In this document: piece after piece, positions 12,360 to 23,035 of the stretch | How positions within the stretch are numbered: position 1 is the first letter of the stretch | How the letters are laid out: every line of letters starts with the position of its first letter | NCBI RefSeq assembly: GCF_019320115.1 | Contig: NC_089587.1 | Location: 103,179,063 to 103,243,062, forward strand | Direction: 5' to 3' | Source of the DNA: Miscanthus floridulus | Taxonomy: Eukaryota > Streptophyta > Magnoliopsida > Poales > Poaceae | Length of the DNA: 64,000 nt | Notes under the pieces: model-generated | The model's database searches: none | What the model was told of the DNA's origin: nothing | The model's input: only the letters and a program-made list of their open reading frames with translations | Translations under genes and position numbers: made by a program

Positions 12360-12470
12360 TTCGTGGAGTGCAACGGTGCAGTAATAGTAGTTAGTAGCCG
12401 GAGAATAAGAGAGAGAAAAGGGCTCATGAGTTTCCTCCTGAAGTTAAACCAGCTTTGAATAATCTATGTA

Positions 12471-12572
12471 CTCTCTACATTTTTAAATGTATGATGTTTA
12501 GGAGAAGCTAATTTGTTTAAAAATAAACTAATTAGCTTGTCCTAAACATAGTATGTTTAAAAATGGAGGGAG
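12471..12572. mobile_element. Small Stowaway-like MITE in the 3' UTR of the response-regulator gene
   Basis: The left arm CTCTCTACATTTTTAAATGT and right arm CTTAAACATTTTT-type inverse (read as GTTTAAAAATGGAGGGAG) form a ~100-bp hairpin with ATGTTTAGG/CCTAAACAT inside. TA precedes the left end; the right-hand TA has decayed. It lies about 110 bp after the stop codon and immediately before an AATAAA. Confidence 0.7.
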
Positions 12573-12573
12573 C

Positions 12574-12579
12574 AATAAA
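12574..12579 (+). terminator. Candidate polyadenylation signal AATAAA
   Basis: This is the first canonical AATAAA after the stop at 12359. It is placed directly after the small MITE, so the insertion may have supplied or displaced the 3' end. An AATAAT at about 12459 is an alternative. Confidence 0.4.
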
Positions 12580-12599
12580 GTAGTTACTCCGCTGAACTA

Positions 12600-12925
12600 A
12601 AGCGATGTTGCACTGGATGAAGATCTATGTTCTGTTAAACTCTGTTTATTTGTCTCTTTGTTTTGTTATCTTTAATTTGTTATGATTTAGTCACTATCCT
12701 GAAACTATTCGTTTTGGTTTTACCAATGTCTGATCAATGGTTACCAATGTTTCATAAATAGGACTCTACTTATAAGTACTTTGGTTAGTCAATAGCCCAT
12801 TAGTCCGTGAGACAGTGGGTTCTCATTTATCATTATCAAAATTATGAGATAGTGAATTCCCGTTGATCATTACCAAAATTCATATAGACACATCGTCAAT
12901 GAAGCTCACTCTTCTCCACATAAGA
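12600..12925. other. Intergenic DNA with a two-copy ~37-bp direct repeat
   Basis: The repeat covers about 12808-12884. Its two copies start GAGACAGTGGGTTCTC and GAGATAGTGAATTCCC and both continue into ATCATTA-CAAAAT. No gene is visible. Confidence 0.4.
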
Positions 12926-12929
12926 AGTC

Positions 12930-13085
12930 TACTTTTAGCCATCAAACTATTACCCAACTCTGATTTTGGCCATTAAATTCCAAATAGGATATCTTTGACA
13001 ACAGAACTATAAAAAACTGGTCAACTTTGGTCCTCGATGGGTTTCAAAGGTGGTTTTGCATAAAAACTATAAAAATATGGTTAAA
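12930..13085 (+). repeat. Left arm of a ~5.9-kb inverted-repeat pair
   Basis: GATTTTGGCCATTAAATTCC, GATATCTTTG and GGGTTTCAAAGGTGGTTTTG recur in the same order, inverted, at 18690-18815. The pair encloses the broken LINE and the MULE nested in it. It may be the terminal repeat of an older DNA transposon. I found no clear target duplication. Confidence 0.5.
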
Positions 13086-13157
13086 TGTCTAGAAATTTAT
13101 AACTAATTCATTTTAAATACAAAATATAAAACGGGTACCATACTTCTTTTTTTTATG

Positions 13158-13683
13158 GATAAAAAGGTTGAATCAACTTTGTTAGATCAAAATGAATTGA
13201 ATCTTAAGTATGTCTTGAATGAAAGATTGTACAAACTTCTACGAGAGGAAGAAATAAAATGGTACCAACGTGCTAAAGTAAAGAATTTATTAGAAGGGGA
13301 TGCCAATACAAAATACTTTTAGTAAGTAGCAAATGGGAAACACAGGAAAACTAGGATATTTAGGCTAGAGCAGGGAGAAGGTTTAATTCACGGTGACGCT
13401 GAGCTTAAAAATTATATCACCACTTACTATAAAAAATTATTAGGGCCATCTGATCATAACAATTTAGTGATGGATGAGTCATACCGTGATGACATCCCTC
13501 AAGTTACAGCTGAGGAAACTGATCTCTTGGTTGCTGAGTTTACGGAGGAGGAGATTAGTGGTGCAATTTTCCAATTGAACCATAATACGGCTCTGCTTTC
13601 CTCTAGAGTTTTATCAGGTATTCTGGAATGTAATTACGGATGATCTGATGGCTTTGTTCACATATTTCCATAAGGGAGAATGA
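13158..13683 (+). pseudogene. LINE reverse-transcriptase fragment, N-terminal side
   Basis: The frame reads EIKWYQRAKVKNLLEGDANT followed by KYF, then a VANGKHRKTRIFRLEQ tract and a DDIPQVTAEE...FTEEEISGAIFQL tract. This is the well-known region just ahead of the reverse-transcriptase core in plant L1-type LINEs. Stops interrupt it after KYF and near 13640. The frame is lost close to the point where the MULE begins. The reverse-transcriptase core with its catalytic aspartates is not present in either half, so the copy lost it before or during the insertion. Confidence 0.75.
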
Positions 13684-15934
13684 GTTAAATGCATCAGAGG
13701 CCCTCGAACTTGTATGCATGTGCCATATAGGTCCATGAACATGGAAAATGTATTTTTGGTTCATAAACTTGTTAAACGGTGCACCGCAGGCCTAAGCCAG
13801 CCACGTGGATTTTTTTTTCTGACATGGCATGATAGCATGGCATGTATTTTTCAATTAACCCCTCGCATTAGTTATCCTTATTACAAATAGACCCTTCTTT
13901 CTCTCTCATCGTCCCACTTTGCTGGAGCACACTGTCGAGACCGTGGCCGCAAGCTACTCCACGCCCCTCGGCCAAGCCTCCCGACACCGCAGTAGCCGCG
14001 TGAGCTCCTCCGCTGCTGGCTGGAGCAAGGCCGCCGCCGCTGGCCAGGTCACCTGCCGCCGGACCGGCCGGTCGCCAACGTAGGGGCCGTACGGGGTTGG
14101 TCGCCACCGACGGGCACGGAGGTCGCGTGAGGGAGGCCACGAGCACTCGGGCGCGGAGGACGCGCAGGGCTGCAGCTAGGAGGTTGCGCAGGCTACCTGC
14201 CGTGAGCACGAGCGCGGTCGCAGGGTGCTAGGGCCGCTGGCCACAGGCACAGTCAGTCGGGCACGCGGGCTGTACGGCCGGCTTGGCGCACGGACACCGC
14301 CGGTGCAAGCCTGATGCGTAGGTAGAGTAGAGCACCGGCCGAGGTGAGGAGACAGAGCGCGTGCTAAACGAGCAGATCGGACTTCGTCTCATGGTAAGAA
14401 CATCGTCGATGAATGAAAAAACATGATGCCTTACGGCTTCAACGATGAATCCCCATAGTAATCAGCGGTGTTGCAGCGAGGGTGGACGGACGATCTGGAT
14501 GTAGACGTGCTTCCATCGTCAGCGAGACCAGATGCATGGCCTCTGGAGGCATGCCAGCTAGCTAGCTTCTTGCATGTGTTCGAAGGGCAGGAGGTTCTGC
14601 TTGGTTGACTCGGTCCCAGAGGATGGTGTAGAGCTCGACGAGGCGAGCATCGAAGCAGAGGCTGCATGTGGCAGCGGCGTGGTGGCTGCAACCGCGGTGA
14701 CAATGACCGGTTCACCTGCTCTGCCATCTCGGCGAAGGGGAGCACATCAGAGTGGAAGTGCGAACCCGCATGCGCTCGCCCTTGTCAGCGACGACCCTAG
14801 CCGGCACGCCCGCCAACTCCCGCGGGGACGTGTCAGGGCCTGAACCAGCAGCGCCGAGGTCCACGAGGTGGCTGCCAGGCTTGGCGTGGCCCAAGCGAAG
14901 GTCCCCCGTTAGGTCGTAGCCACACCCGAGTACCCGACCGCGTCCACTCCAGCCTCCGCCGCGTGCTGCGCGGCCATGCACGCACACGAGGAGCCTCGCA
15001 TCATCATTGTCCGTCGTCCGCCCCTCCTCTCCCCCATGCCTGCGTGGGTTATAACAGACGGAGCCGCGAGGGGAAGGCCGACCCGAGCTCCTCCACGCGT
15101 GGCCGCCGCACGAGAGGTGGCGACCGAGGCCATCAGGCAGGGCCTCCATCGTTCTTGTGAGCGTGTTCCCCCATGGCCGTCTAGTGCCCGACATTATGCC
15201 GCTGCATCCCTAGCACAGCCGCGCACGTCTGACAGATGTAGGGGATCCTCAGCGTCCGATCCAGAGCTCCACACAGGTCGCTACGTGTTCCCTTCCCGCA
15301 GCAGCGAATCATGCGGGCGAGATGGTTGCAGGGCGACAGGGAGATAGGGGCTTCGGAGGAGGACGCGACGGTGGTGCCGTACGTCGATGTGCCTCACCCG
15401 GGCAGGAAGTGGGAGAGGAAGCCATACATGACGCCGATGCAGAACACGGCGACATTGCCTCGATGGAGACGAGGTGGCCCTTCCCCTGCCACTCGAGTCT
15501 GGCACCGGCAATGCAGAACACGGCGACGGCCTTGGTTGGCGAGGTGGGCGACAACGAGCGCGAGCGACATGCGGCAGGAGGCACTGTATGCCATGGTGAG
15601 GTGGACGATGGTGGGCACGAGCGACATGCGGCAGGAGGCGTTGTATGCCATGGTGAGGTGGGCGACGGCGAGCACGAGCGACACGCGGCCACGGTCTTGA
15701 CAGCGCGTAGCTCCAGTAAGCGGGACGGGGTCTATTTTTAATAAGGATAACTAATATGAGGGGTTAATTGAAAAATACGTACCATACTAGCATGCCACGT
15801 TAGCAAAAAAAAATGTCCACATGGCGTTAGCAAAAAAAATGTCCACGTGGCTGGCATGCTCTGCTTAATAAGTTTAGAGACCCAGAAATGCATTTTTCAA
15901 GTTCATAGACCTATGTGACACAGACATACAAGTT
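13684..15934. mobile_element. Long-TIR Mutator-like element with GC-rich cargo
   Basis: Left (about 13684-13900) and right (about 15728-15934) ends are inverted copies. Shared words include CTTGTATG, CATATAGGTCCATGAAC/CACATAGGTCTATGAAC, CCAGCCACGTGGA, AATTAACCCCTC and TTAGTTATCCTTATTA. Long terminal inverted repeats of ~200 bp are typical of Mutator-like elements. The 1.8-kb interior is strongly GC-rich, unlike its AT-rich surroundings, and contains no transposase. This fits a Pack-MULE-like element with captured sequence. Frames inside (for example 14712-15194 minus) show no domain I recognise. It sits inside the LINE. Confidence 0.65.
15541..15690 (+). repeat. 57-bp tandem repeat (about 2.6 copies) in the MULE cargo
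   Basis: GCGACATGCGGCAGGAGGC and TGTATGCCATGGTGAGGTGG recur with a 57-bp step and a final partial copy. Because 57 is a multiple of three, the repeat keeps frames open on both strands. This explains the overlapping predicted proteins here. Confidence 0.85.
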
Positions 15935-17150
15935 ATATAACAAGGATTGGAAATTAATCAAAGAAAGAATTGAAAAGAAGTTAAGTGGGTGGAAAGGAAA
16001 ACATTTATCATATGGGGTAGATTAGTGTTAATCAACTCTGCTTTGTCAAGCTTACCTATGTTTATGATGTCTTTCTTTGAAGTCCCGAGAGGTGTTCTAA
16101 AAAATTGAATATTTAATATTAATGTTTTTTAGCAAAATGATGAGCACAAAAGGAAATATAGACTGACAAAGTGGAATATTTTGTGCTAACCAAAAGAGCA
16201 AGGTGGTTTAGGAATTCAAAATCTAGATTTACAAAATAAATGTCTTTTAAGCAAATGGCTTTTCAAACTTTGCAACGAGGAGGGCACTTGGCAGGAGTTA
16301 ATAAGGAACAAGTACCTAAAGAACACTCAAATTGAAAAGCAAAACAGGTTTTCACAATTATGGAATGGTTTGCTAGGAGTCAAAGACATTTTCTTGTCTT
16401 GGAAAGTTTAAATTAGACAATGGAACACAGATTAGATTTTGGGAAGATAAATGGTTGGGCTCCCAAGCCTTGAAAATCCAATACTCGAATTTATTTAATA
16501 TAGTGTGGAAGAAACAAGCAACAGTGGCTGATGTACTTAATTCCACACCTCTTAATATGTCTTTTAGAAGGGCACTAGTTGAGAACAAGCTGTTGGAATG
16601 GTAAAGTCTAGTTGCGAGAGTTACTTTTATTAACTTAAATGAGGGTCAGGATACTTTCGTCTGGAACTTAAATAATAATGGCTTATTTTCTGTTAAATCC
16701 ATGTTCAAATACCTAGTCAATAACAGGATTAAGGTTGCCAAGAAAATTTGGCATATGAAAGTGCCCGTGAAGATTAAGATTTTTCTTTAGTTCTTAAAGT
16801 AGGGGGTGATACTGACAAAAGACAATCTTGCTAAAAGAAATTGAAATGGTAGTAAGGCTTGTTTTTGTAGCACACCTGAAACTATCCAACACTTGTTTTT
16901 TGATTACCATTATGCTAGTTTTTTTTGGTGTGTTGTGTTTCTTTTGTTTGGCATTAATCTTACAAGGAACACGAACCATATTTTCAATAGTTGGTCTAAG
17001 CTAGGAGGTTCCAACCATAATCATCTTTTATTGACCGGGGCTGCGGCGTTTTGCTGGGCAATATGGATCACCAGGAATGATGTGGTTTTTGATAAAGGTC
17101 ACCCAAAAAAGGATCTGCTATATTTTAGATGCCTGAAATATAACATTTTT
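15935..17150 (+). pseudogene. LINE fragment, C-terminal side
   Basis: The conceptual translation runs through KERIEKKLSGWKGKHLSYGV, an LPMFMMSFFEVPRGVLK tract, and RLTKWNILC followed by a KEQGGLGIQNLDLQNKCLLS tract. It continues to a KWLFKL...W-x-x-L-I-x-x-KYL motif. This is the region downstream of the reverse-transcriptase core in plant L1 LINEs, leading to the zf-RVT domain (near 16860-17000, CxxC...H pattern decayed). Many stops and frameshifts show it is long dead. It continues the copy that starts at 13158. Confidence 0.75.
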
Positions 17151-17520
17151 TCAGGCGACACTGACAGCCGTTAGACTAAGATCTAGCAGTCAAAACTGTG
17201 AGTAGTGGCCGCAAGCGCAAATTAGATGTTCCTATATACACAGGTAATCATTCCGTGCTCAGCCACTGCTGCGCTAGGATTCCTGGTTCAGCTGTGCTGC
17301 GTCGGCGTCGCTCCAGCCTGCATGGCATTCTCCGCCGCCGTCGTACGGGCCGCCTCCCACGCCTGACCCATGTGCATGCATCGGCCCACGTGTTGACTTC
17401 CTGTGTTGAGTGGATCCACAAATAAACCTAGCTGTACGTTGAATGCAGATCGATGGGTACCACATCGCCTGAACAGAGAAGCCCGATTTCAGGCGACTGT
17501 TCAATAGGAAAAGTGCCAAA
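17151..17520. mobile_element. Short insertion in the LINE, marked by TTCAGGCGA motifs
   Basis: The LINE frame is interrupted here. The inserted DNA starts TTCAGGCGACACTGACAG. It ends with a perfect 9-bp stem (TCGCCTGAA / TTCAGGCGA) around a 14-nt loop, followed by CTGTTCAATAGG. The middle is GC-rich (17250-17400). A terminal hairpin hints at a Helitron-like end, but the required terminal words are not clear, so the type is unknown. Confidence 0.45.
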
Positions 17521-17800
17521 AAAAAACTTTACAGGTTCTTTTCTGGGGGACACACTGGTTACGGTTTTGGGCTCTATTGCAGCACTCGGATGATGGCAAG
17601 AAACGAATTCTTAATGCATGCAAGCTTCTAGAATAAAGAGCCATGGATGGTCTTTCATTTATTGTCTTGGACTTTAGTTCTGAACCTGTAATAAGTTTTA
17701 ATTATCGGTGTGCTACTGTAATAAGTTTGGACTGATGGTTCTTCTTGTTAGAAGAAGGTTGAAGCCGGAATTTTTCCATTATCTAAAAAAAATCTATCTA
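17521..17800 (+). pseudogene. 3' end of the broken LINE
   Basis: The translation picks up with a FWGTHWLRFWALLQH tract and KKRILNACKLLE, which is the characteristic C-terminal tail of grass L1-type LINE polyproteins, followed by stops. Its position after the short insertion shows the LINE was cut twice. The 3' UTR continues into AT-rich DNA. Confidence 0.65.
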
Positions 17801-17963
17801 TTGGTGTTGTATCTAGGGTTCATTGGATCTTCCTTTTTAGAAAAGGAAAAATTTATTCCGACCTTTGCAAGAGTTTTGCACCTAACGATTCATTATTACA
17901 GAATTGGATCTTCCTTATTGTTGCTATTTTTTTTTGCTCGTAGTCACTACGGTTACTTATTTA

Positions 17964-18305
17964 GGCCCATTTGGCATAGCTCAGCTTCAATAGTGGAGCT
18001 TTTTTTAGGTTTCAACTTCATGAGAAACTTTCTCGACGAAGTTAAAGTTGCTTTGGAGATTTGCTTGGCAAAACAACTATGTATGTAGTTTTTCTTAAAA
18101 CATGCTCTCATGCAATCTCACACAGGGCCCATAAGTGTGAGGTGAAGCCGTGAAAAGCTACTATTAACCTTCATCCCATCCCATTCCTATGTGAGGGCAC
18201 GACTTAAGGAGCTTCATTGGTGAAGCTATTTTCAAAAGACCCGTTTGGCAAAAAAACAGCTCACCAACCGCTGAAGCTATTGGTGAAGTTGTGCCAAACA
18301 GGGCC
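17964..18305. mobile_element. Tourist/PIF-like MITE (342 bp)
   Basis: The left end GGCCCATTTGGCATAGCTCA is the inverse of the right end GTTGTGCCAAACAGGGCC. Subterminal words (CTTCAATAGTGGAGC / GAAGCTATTGGTGAAG) are also inverted. A perfect TTA flanks each side (17961-17963 and 18306-18308), the target duplication of PIF/Harbinger elements. Confidence 0.8.
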
Positions 18306-18309
18306 TTAA

Positions 18310-18689
18310 ATTATCGTTTTGCAAGTTACTTCATTTACTTTTTGTTGATTGCATGATGTTTGAGCCCATGTCTTATTGAAACCTATTGCTTATTCAAGCG
18401 ATCAAAATAGAGTAAAAGCACTAGCCATGCAATGCCTAAATAGGATCTATATGTGGTTAAGCATGCCATCTGTGAGGTTAGGGTCACCTTTGATCTATCC
18501 CATGTACTCATAATCCATTAGATCAATTTTGTTGATCTCTTGTTTATTATAGCTCAAAAAGATAATTTCAATAAATAACAATCATGTCTACTGGAAATAA
18601 AAAACCTAGTAATGAGAATAAGTAAGATCCAAATAACTCCAAACAGAGTACCAATAGATAGATTATTTTTTTAGGAAAAATCGATATTG
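18310..18689. other. AT-rich DNA without recognisable features
   Basis: I saw no gene, repeat or conserved element here. It lies between the Tourist-like MITE and the right inverted-repeat arm. Confidence 0.4.
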
Positions 18690-18815
18690 TTTTAAAAGGG
18701 TATATAGGCAAAACACCTTTGAAACCGGCCTTTGTCCGATTTCGGTATTTCGATGGCTAAAGATATCTAGTTTTGGAGTTTAATGGCCAAAATCATACTC
18801 AGCAATAGTAGTTCC
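18690..18815 (-). repeat. Right arm of the ~5.9-kb inverted-repeat pair
   Basis: The reverse complement reads GATTTTGGCCATTAAACTCC, then GATATCTTTAGCCATCGA and CCGGTTTCAAAGGTGTTTTG. It matches 12930-13085 in order and orientation after inversion. The arms differ at many positions, so the structure is old. Confidence 0.5.
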
Positions 18816-18860
18816 ATTGATCAACATGCAATTTTGTATAAAAAACTAAGGAAGTGTCTT

Positions 18861-18869
18861 TATAGTTTA
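18861..18869. repeat. 9-bp target-site duplication, left copy (TATAGTTTA)
   Basis: It is identical to 36497-36505. A perfect 9-bp duplication is the hallmark of Mutator-like insertion and defines the limits of the element between the two copies. Confidence 0.75.
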
Positions 18870-19577
18870 CGGAATGGTTCAGGCTAGCGCCCAAACGTCC
18901 GGGCCGGGGCTAGTGTCCAGACGCCCACATCTGTTGTGCCTGCTTCACGTGGGTTCTGCGCCGCTCCTTTTCCCATGCCTATGCGCGCGCACACGAGGGC
19001 CAGGTCTCGATCTATGCCCGCTCCGTTTCCCGAGCCTACCATTCATGTCCCTCTCCGCTCCCACGCGCATGCACGCGGGCCTAGCAGCTGCTGTAGGTAG
19101 CTATGGCAGTGGGTCCCACCGCAACATGTGCAACACCAGATCTAGTTTTGCAACATCAAGATGAAATACTTTGCAACATATGTCTGAAAACAGTTGAAAC
19201 ACTTGCAACATATGTCTAAAACACCAGAAAAACATGTTTGTAGCCATTGCAAAATATATACAACATCCAGATAAAACACTTGCAACATACGTATGAAACA
19301 CCTGAAATACTTGAAACATGCAATTGCAACATGCATGTTTATGCAACATCTAGATTTACTTTTGCAACATCTGGATTAAAAACTTACAACATACGTCTGA
19401 AACAGATGAAACATTTGGGACAAACACTTGAAAACACCATTGCAACATGTGCAACATCCCGATCTACTTTTACAACATCGATATAAAATACTTGCAACAT
19501 ACCTCTGAAACAATTGAAACAGGCGCTTGCAACATGTAGTTTAAGTGCAACATCTCCTTGTTGCTTGGGAGAATGGA
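18870..19577 (+). repeat. Left terminal inverted repeat of the split MULE, GCAACAT-rich
   Basis: From 19110 to 19550 the word GCAACAT or a close variant recurs every ~15-40 bp between GAAACAC, GTCTGAAAC and CACTTG words. The inner end reads TTGTTGCTTGGGAGAATGG. The inverse is found at 35947-36496. Confidence 0.75.
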
Positions 19578-19860
19578 TCCTTGTCGGCATGTGGAGTTCT
19601 ATCCTGGCCGTTGCAGGCTACATACGTGCAAGTTCTGCCTCGGCCACGACAAACTAGATAGGCGGGCACGAGATGTGCGTGGGTGGGCTTCATCTAGGCT
19701 GCCATGAGCTGCACACGGGTGAGCTCCACACCCAGCCGTAGTGAGCTAGGCAGGCGAAGGCGAAGGACTTCCTAGGCGTCGACCAGGTGTCCGACCCCCG
19801 TGGTGGAGGTGACAGCGGTCTCCCACACCACGGGCAGGCGGCGCAGTGTGGCTAGTAGAA
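19578..19860. other. MULE interior, left of the retrotransposon
   Basis: This is moderately GC-rich DNA with GAGCTGCACACGGGTGAGC-type words and no gene. It ends with TAGAA, the probable target duplication of the Sirevirus (TAGAG on the other side at 34964-34968). Confidence 0.5.
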
Positions 19861-21859
19861 TGAAAGGTCCTAATGGCTAGAGGGGGGTGAATAGCCTATT
19901 AAAAAATTTTACAACAACACTTAACAAACTAGTTAGATAATTATGAGGCGAAGCAAGTGTTGCACTAGCCTACTAAAATTATAAGCCACCTACCACAATT
20001 CTAGTTTCTATCATTTCTAACCACACAATGGCTATGTCACTAGACTAAGTTAGTGTGCTCTCAAAAGCTAACTAAAGAGACACACTAACCAAACTAACAA
20101 GCTCTCAAGCCTAGCTACACTAAAGAGCTTGATAACTAGTTTGCGGTAATATAAAGAGAGAGAGCAAGTTGGTTATACCATCAAGTCGAGGAATGAATAA
20201 ATCAATCACAAGAATGAATACCAATGAAGACCAATCACCTCAGAATCAAATGATGACACAATGATTTTTTACCGAGGTTCACTTGCTTGCCGACAAGCTA
20301 ATCCTTGATGTGGTGATTCAGTCACTTGTAGGTTCATGAGCTGATTGGCATCACCCGCCAAACCCTCAATAGGGTGCCGCACAACCAACATAAGATGAGG
20401 ATCACACAAGCCACAAGCAATTTACTAGAGTACCTTTTGGCTCTCCACCGGGGAAAGGTCAAGAACCCCTCACAATCATCACGATCGGAGCCGAAGACAA
20501 TCATCAACCTCCGCTCGATGATCCTCGCTACTCCAAGCCATCTAGGTGGCGACAACCACCAAGAGTAACAAGCGAATTTCATAGCGAAACACGAACACCA
20601 AGTGCCTCTAGATGCAAACACTCAAGCAATGCACTTGGATTCTCTCCCAATCTCACAAAGATGATGAATCAATGATGGAGATGAGTGGGAGGGCATTGGC
20701 TAAGCTCACAAGGTTGCTATGTTAATGCAAATGGACAAGAGGGTGAGCTTGAACCGACCATGGGGCTTAAATAGAAGCCCCCACAAAATAGAGATGTTGG
20801 CACTTCAGTCCGCTAAAAATCGGGGTGATCGGACGCAGCGATCGGTGTGACCGAACGTAGGACCCTAGCGTCCAGGCGCGCGATGCACGCCACGTGTCCC
20901 CTACTTCAAATGCTGATCGCCCAATCTCAATGGTCATCAGTACATTTAAGTTGTGACCTGATGCACTACTCAAAGTGATCGGACGCGGGACCCTAGCATC
21001 CGGTCATTTCCAGTAAGGTTCCACTCATGACCGGACGCGTCCTATCATGTACGACCGGATGCAGAACCCCAGCATCCGGTCACTTCCAGTATGCTTCTAG
21101 AGGTGGGAATTCACGATCGGACGTGTTCGGTCGGTCATGATCGGACATAGCACCAACGTCCAGTCCTTTCTCTTCTTCTCTGTGCTGCCACGTCAGCGGG
21201 ACCGGACGCACCCCGCCAGCGTCCGGTTATGAAGTGACCCAGCATCTGGTCAAAGACCGACGCCAATGTCTTCACTGCTTCTACTGACTAGACGCATAGG
21301 TCTAGTTGAGGCCAGCATCCGGTCCACTCTGTGAAACCCTGTCTTTTTTATACAGGGCGCCGGTGGCACCGTCAGACTGTCCGCTGTTGAAGTTCTAAAC
21401 CCTTGCCCAAATGTTTCAACCACCAAGTGTATCACCTTGTGCACATGTGTTTCCATATTTTCACAAATGTTTTCAAAGGTGTTAGCACTCCACTAGATCC
21501 TAAATGCATATGCAATGAGTTAGAGCATCTAGTGACACTTTGATAACCGCATTTCGATACGAGTTTAACCCTTCTTAATAGTATGACTATCGATCCTAAA
21601 TGTGATCATACTCACTAAGTGTCTCGATCACCAAAACAAAATGGCTCCTACCATTTATACCTTTGCCTTGAGCCTTTTGTTTTTCTTTCTTCTTTTCCAT
21701 GTTCAAGCACTTGATCATCACCATGGCAACACCATTGTCATGTCATGATCTTCATTTGCTTCACCACTTGGAGTAGTGCTACCTATCTCATAATCACTTT
21801 GATAAACTAGGTTAGCACTTAAGGTTTCATCAATTCACCAAAACCAAACTAGAGCTTTC
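19861..21859 (-). repeat. Sirevirus 3' LTR (1999 bp)
   Basis: The LTR begins TGAAAGGTCCTAATGGCTAG and ends GAGCTTTCA. It pairs with 32990-34963 along its whole length, with scattered substitutions and small indels. From 20810 to 21330 it holds many alternating ACCGGACGC and GCGTCCGGT / GCATCCGGT words, which are mutual inverses, in an otherwise AT-rich LTR. Confidence 0.9.
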
Positions 21860-22600
21860 AATCTCCCCCTTTTTGGTAATTGATGACAACCCTTACACAA
21901 AGATATGAATTGAAATTTAATTCAATCCATGTTGCTTGCCCAAGTATATTTACAATGTGTAAAAGGATATGGACAAGTTCCATGAATCCCAAATGGTAGC
22001 AATTACTCCCCCTACATATGTGCTAAGAGTTTAGATTGTAGCTTGCACATATGCTTAGATAGGAAATATAGGAGACAATGTCTACCAAATGATGCTAAGG
22101 TATAAAAGATGGACCTTTGAAGCGTGATACCAATCGGAGTGCACCAATATACCATCCTTAGCACCATTAGTAACTAGACATACACAAAAACTAGAATACC
22201 CCGTGAGATGAACATTAGAAGTAAGGGTCTAGTTTTCATAATGTGAGCATGAGTCTAGTTACTTAAACCTATGCATGCTAGTTTTTCATTTCATCATCTA
22301 AACCTACAACTAGCATACACCACACAAGCATGGATATTGAAATTTAAAAACTTGTGCCATGCAAGCAAACATGTGAAATGCACATTCAAATGCACCATAT
22401 AAGTTCATGAGCTTGCCCCCTACTTGTGTGCTCAAAATTTTAATTGATCCCTTCCTTTATCATATCTCTCCCCCTATATCAAATTCTCCCCCTTTGTTGT
22501 CTTTTCACTATCTTTGTACACTAATATCTTTGTTTTTCTCCCCATAGCACTAATATCTTTGTTTTTCTCCCCCTTTGTCATCAATGACCATAAAGGTTCA
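21860..22600 (-). promoter_or_regulatory. Polypurine tract and upstream tandem PPT-like motifs
   Basis: On the minus strand ACCAAAAAGGGGGAGAT abuts the 3' LTR and is the functional-type polypurine tract. Further GGGGGAG words lie at about 22005, 22467, 22487 and 22567, with a shorter GGGGAG near 22537. Multiple polypurine-tract copies in the non-coding DNA before the 3' LTR are a recognised Sirevirus feature. The intervening DNA has no gene. Confidence 0.75.
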
Positions 22601-23035
22601 AAATGTAGATAGGTTGAGATTATCAATATCAATCAATGGGGTGAGGATCATTTTCCAAATTTAGTTCAATCTAGAATACTTGCCAAAGACATTTAACTTG
22701 GTTTGATCCAAGGACAAGCTTCTTCACACCTCCAAATAAGGGTTATCTTGTACCATATTGAGTTAAACACTTATAGCTCATTTTCTAGATCAAACATTAG
22801 GTTTACAAGCCCACAAACATGTCATATGCTACCACTAGACCAAAATAAGCATATAAGCAATAGTGGTACCATATAATCATCAAATTCATTTGATTTTCAT
22901 GAGTGAGCCTATTAAATGTGAAATATGTCTAGATGCACTAAACATGTCCTTAGCAAGGATGTATGCCATGCCAATCAACTTTTACCTTGGATTGCTCGAA
23001 GGAGAGGCATGTCATATAAGTGGGGGGGGGGTGCA

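Noticed and set aside
14431..15741. Several overlapping frames in the MULE cargo
   Set aside because: Open because of GC content and the 57-bp repeat; none shows a domain. Kept only as cargo, not as genes.
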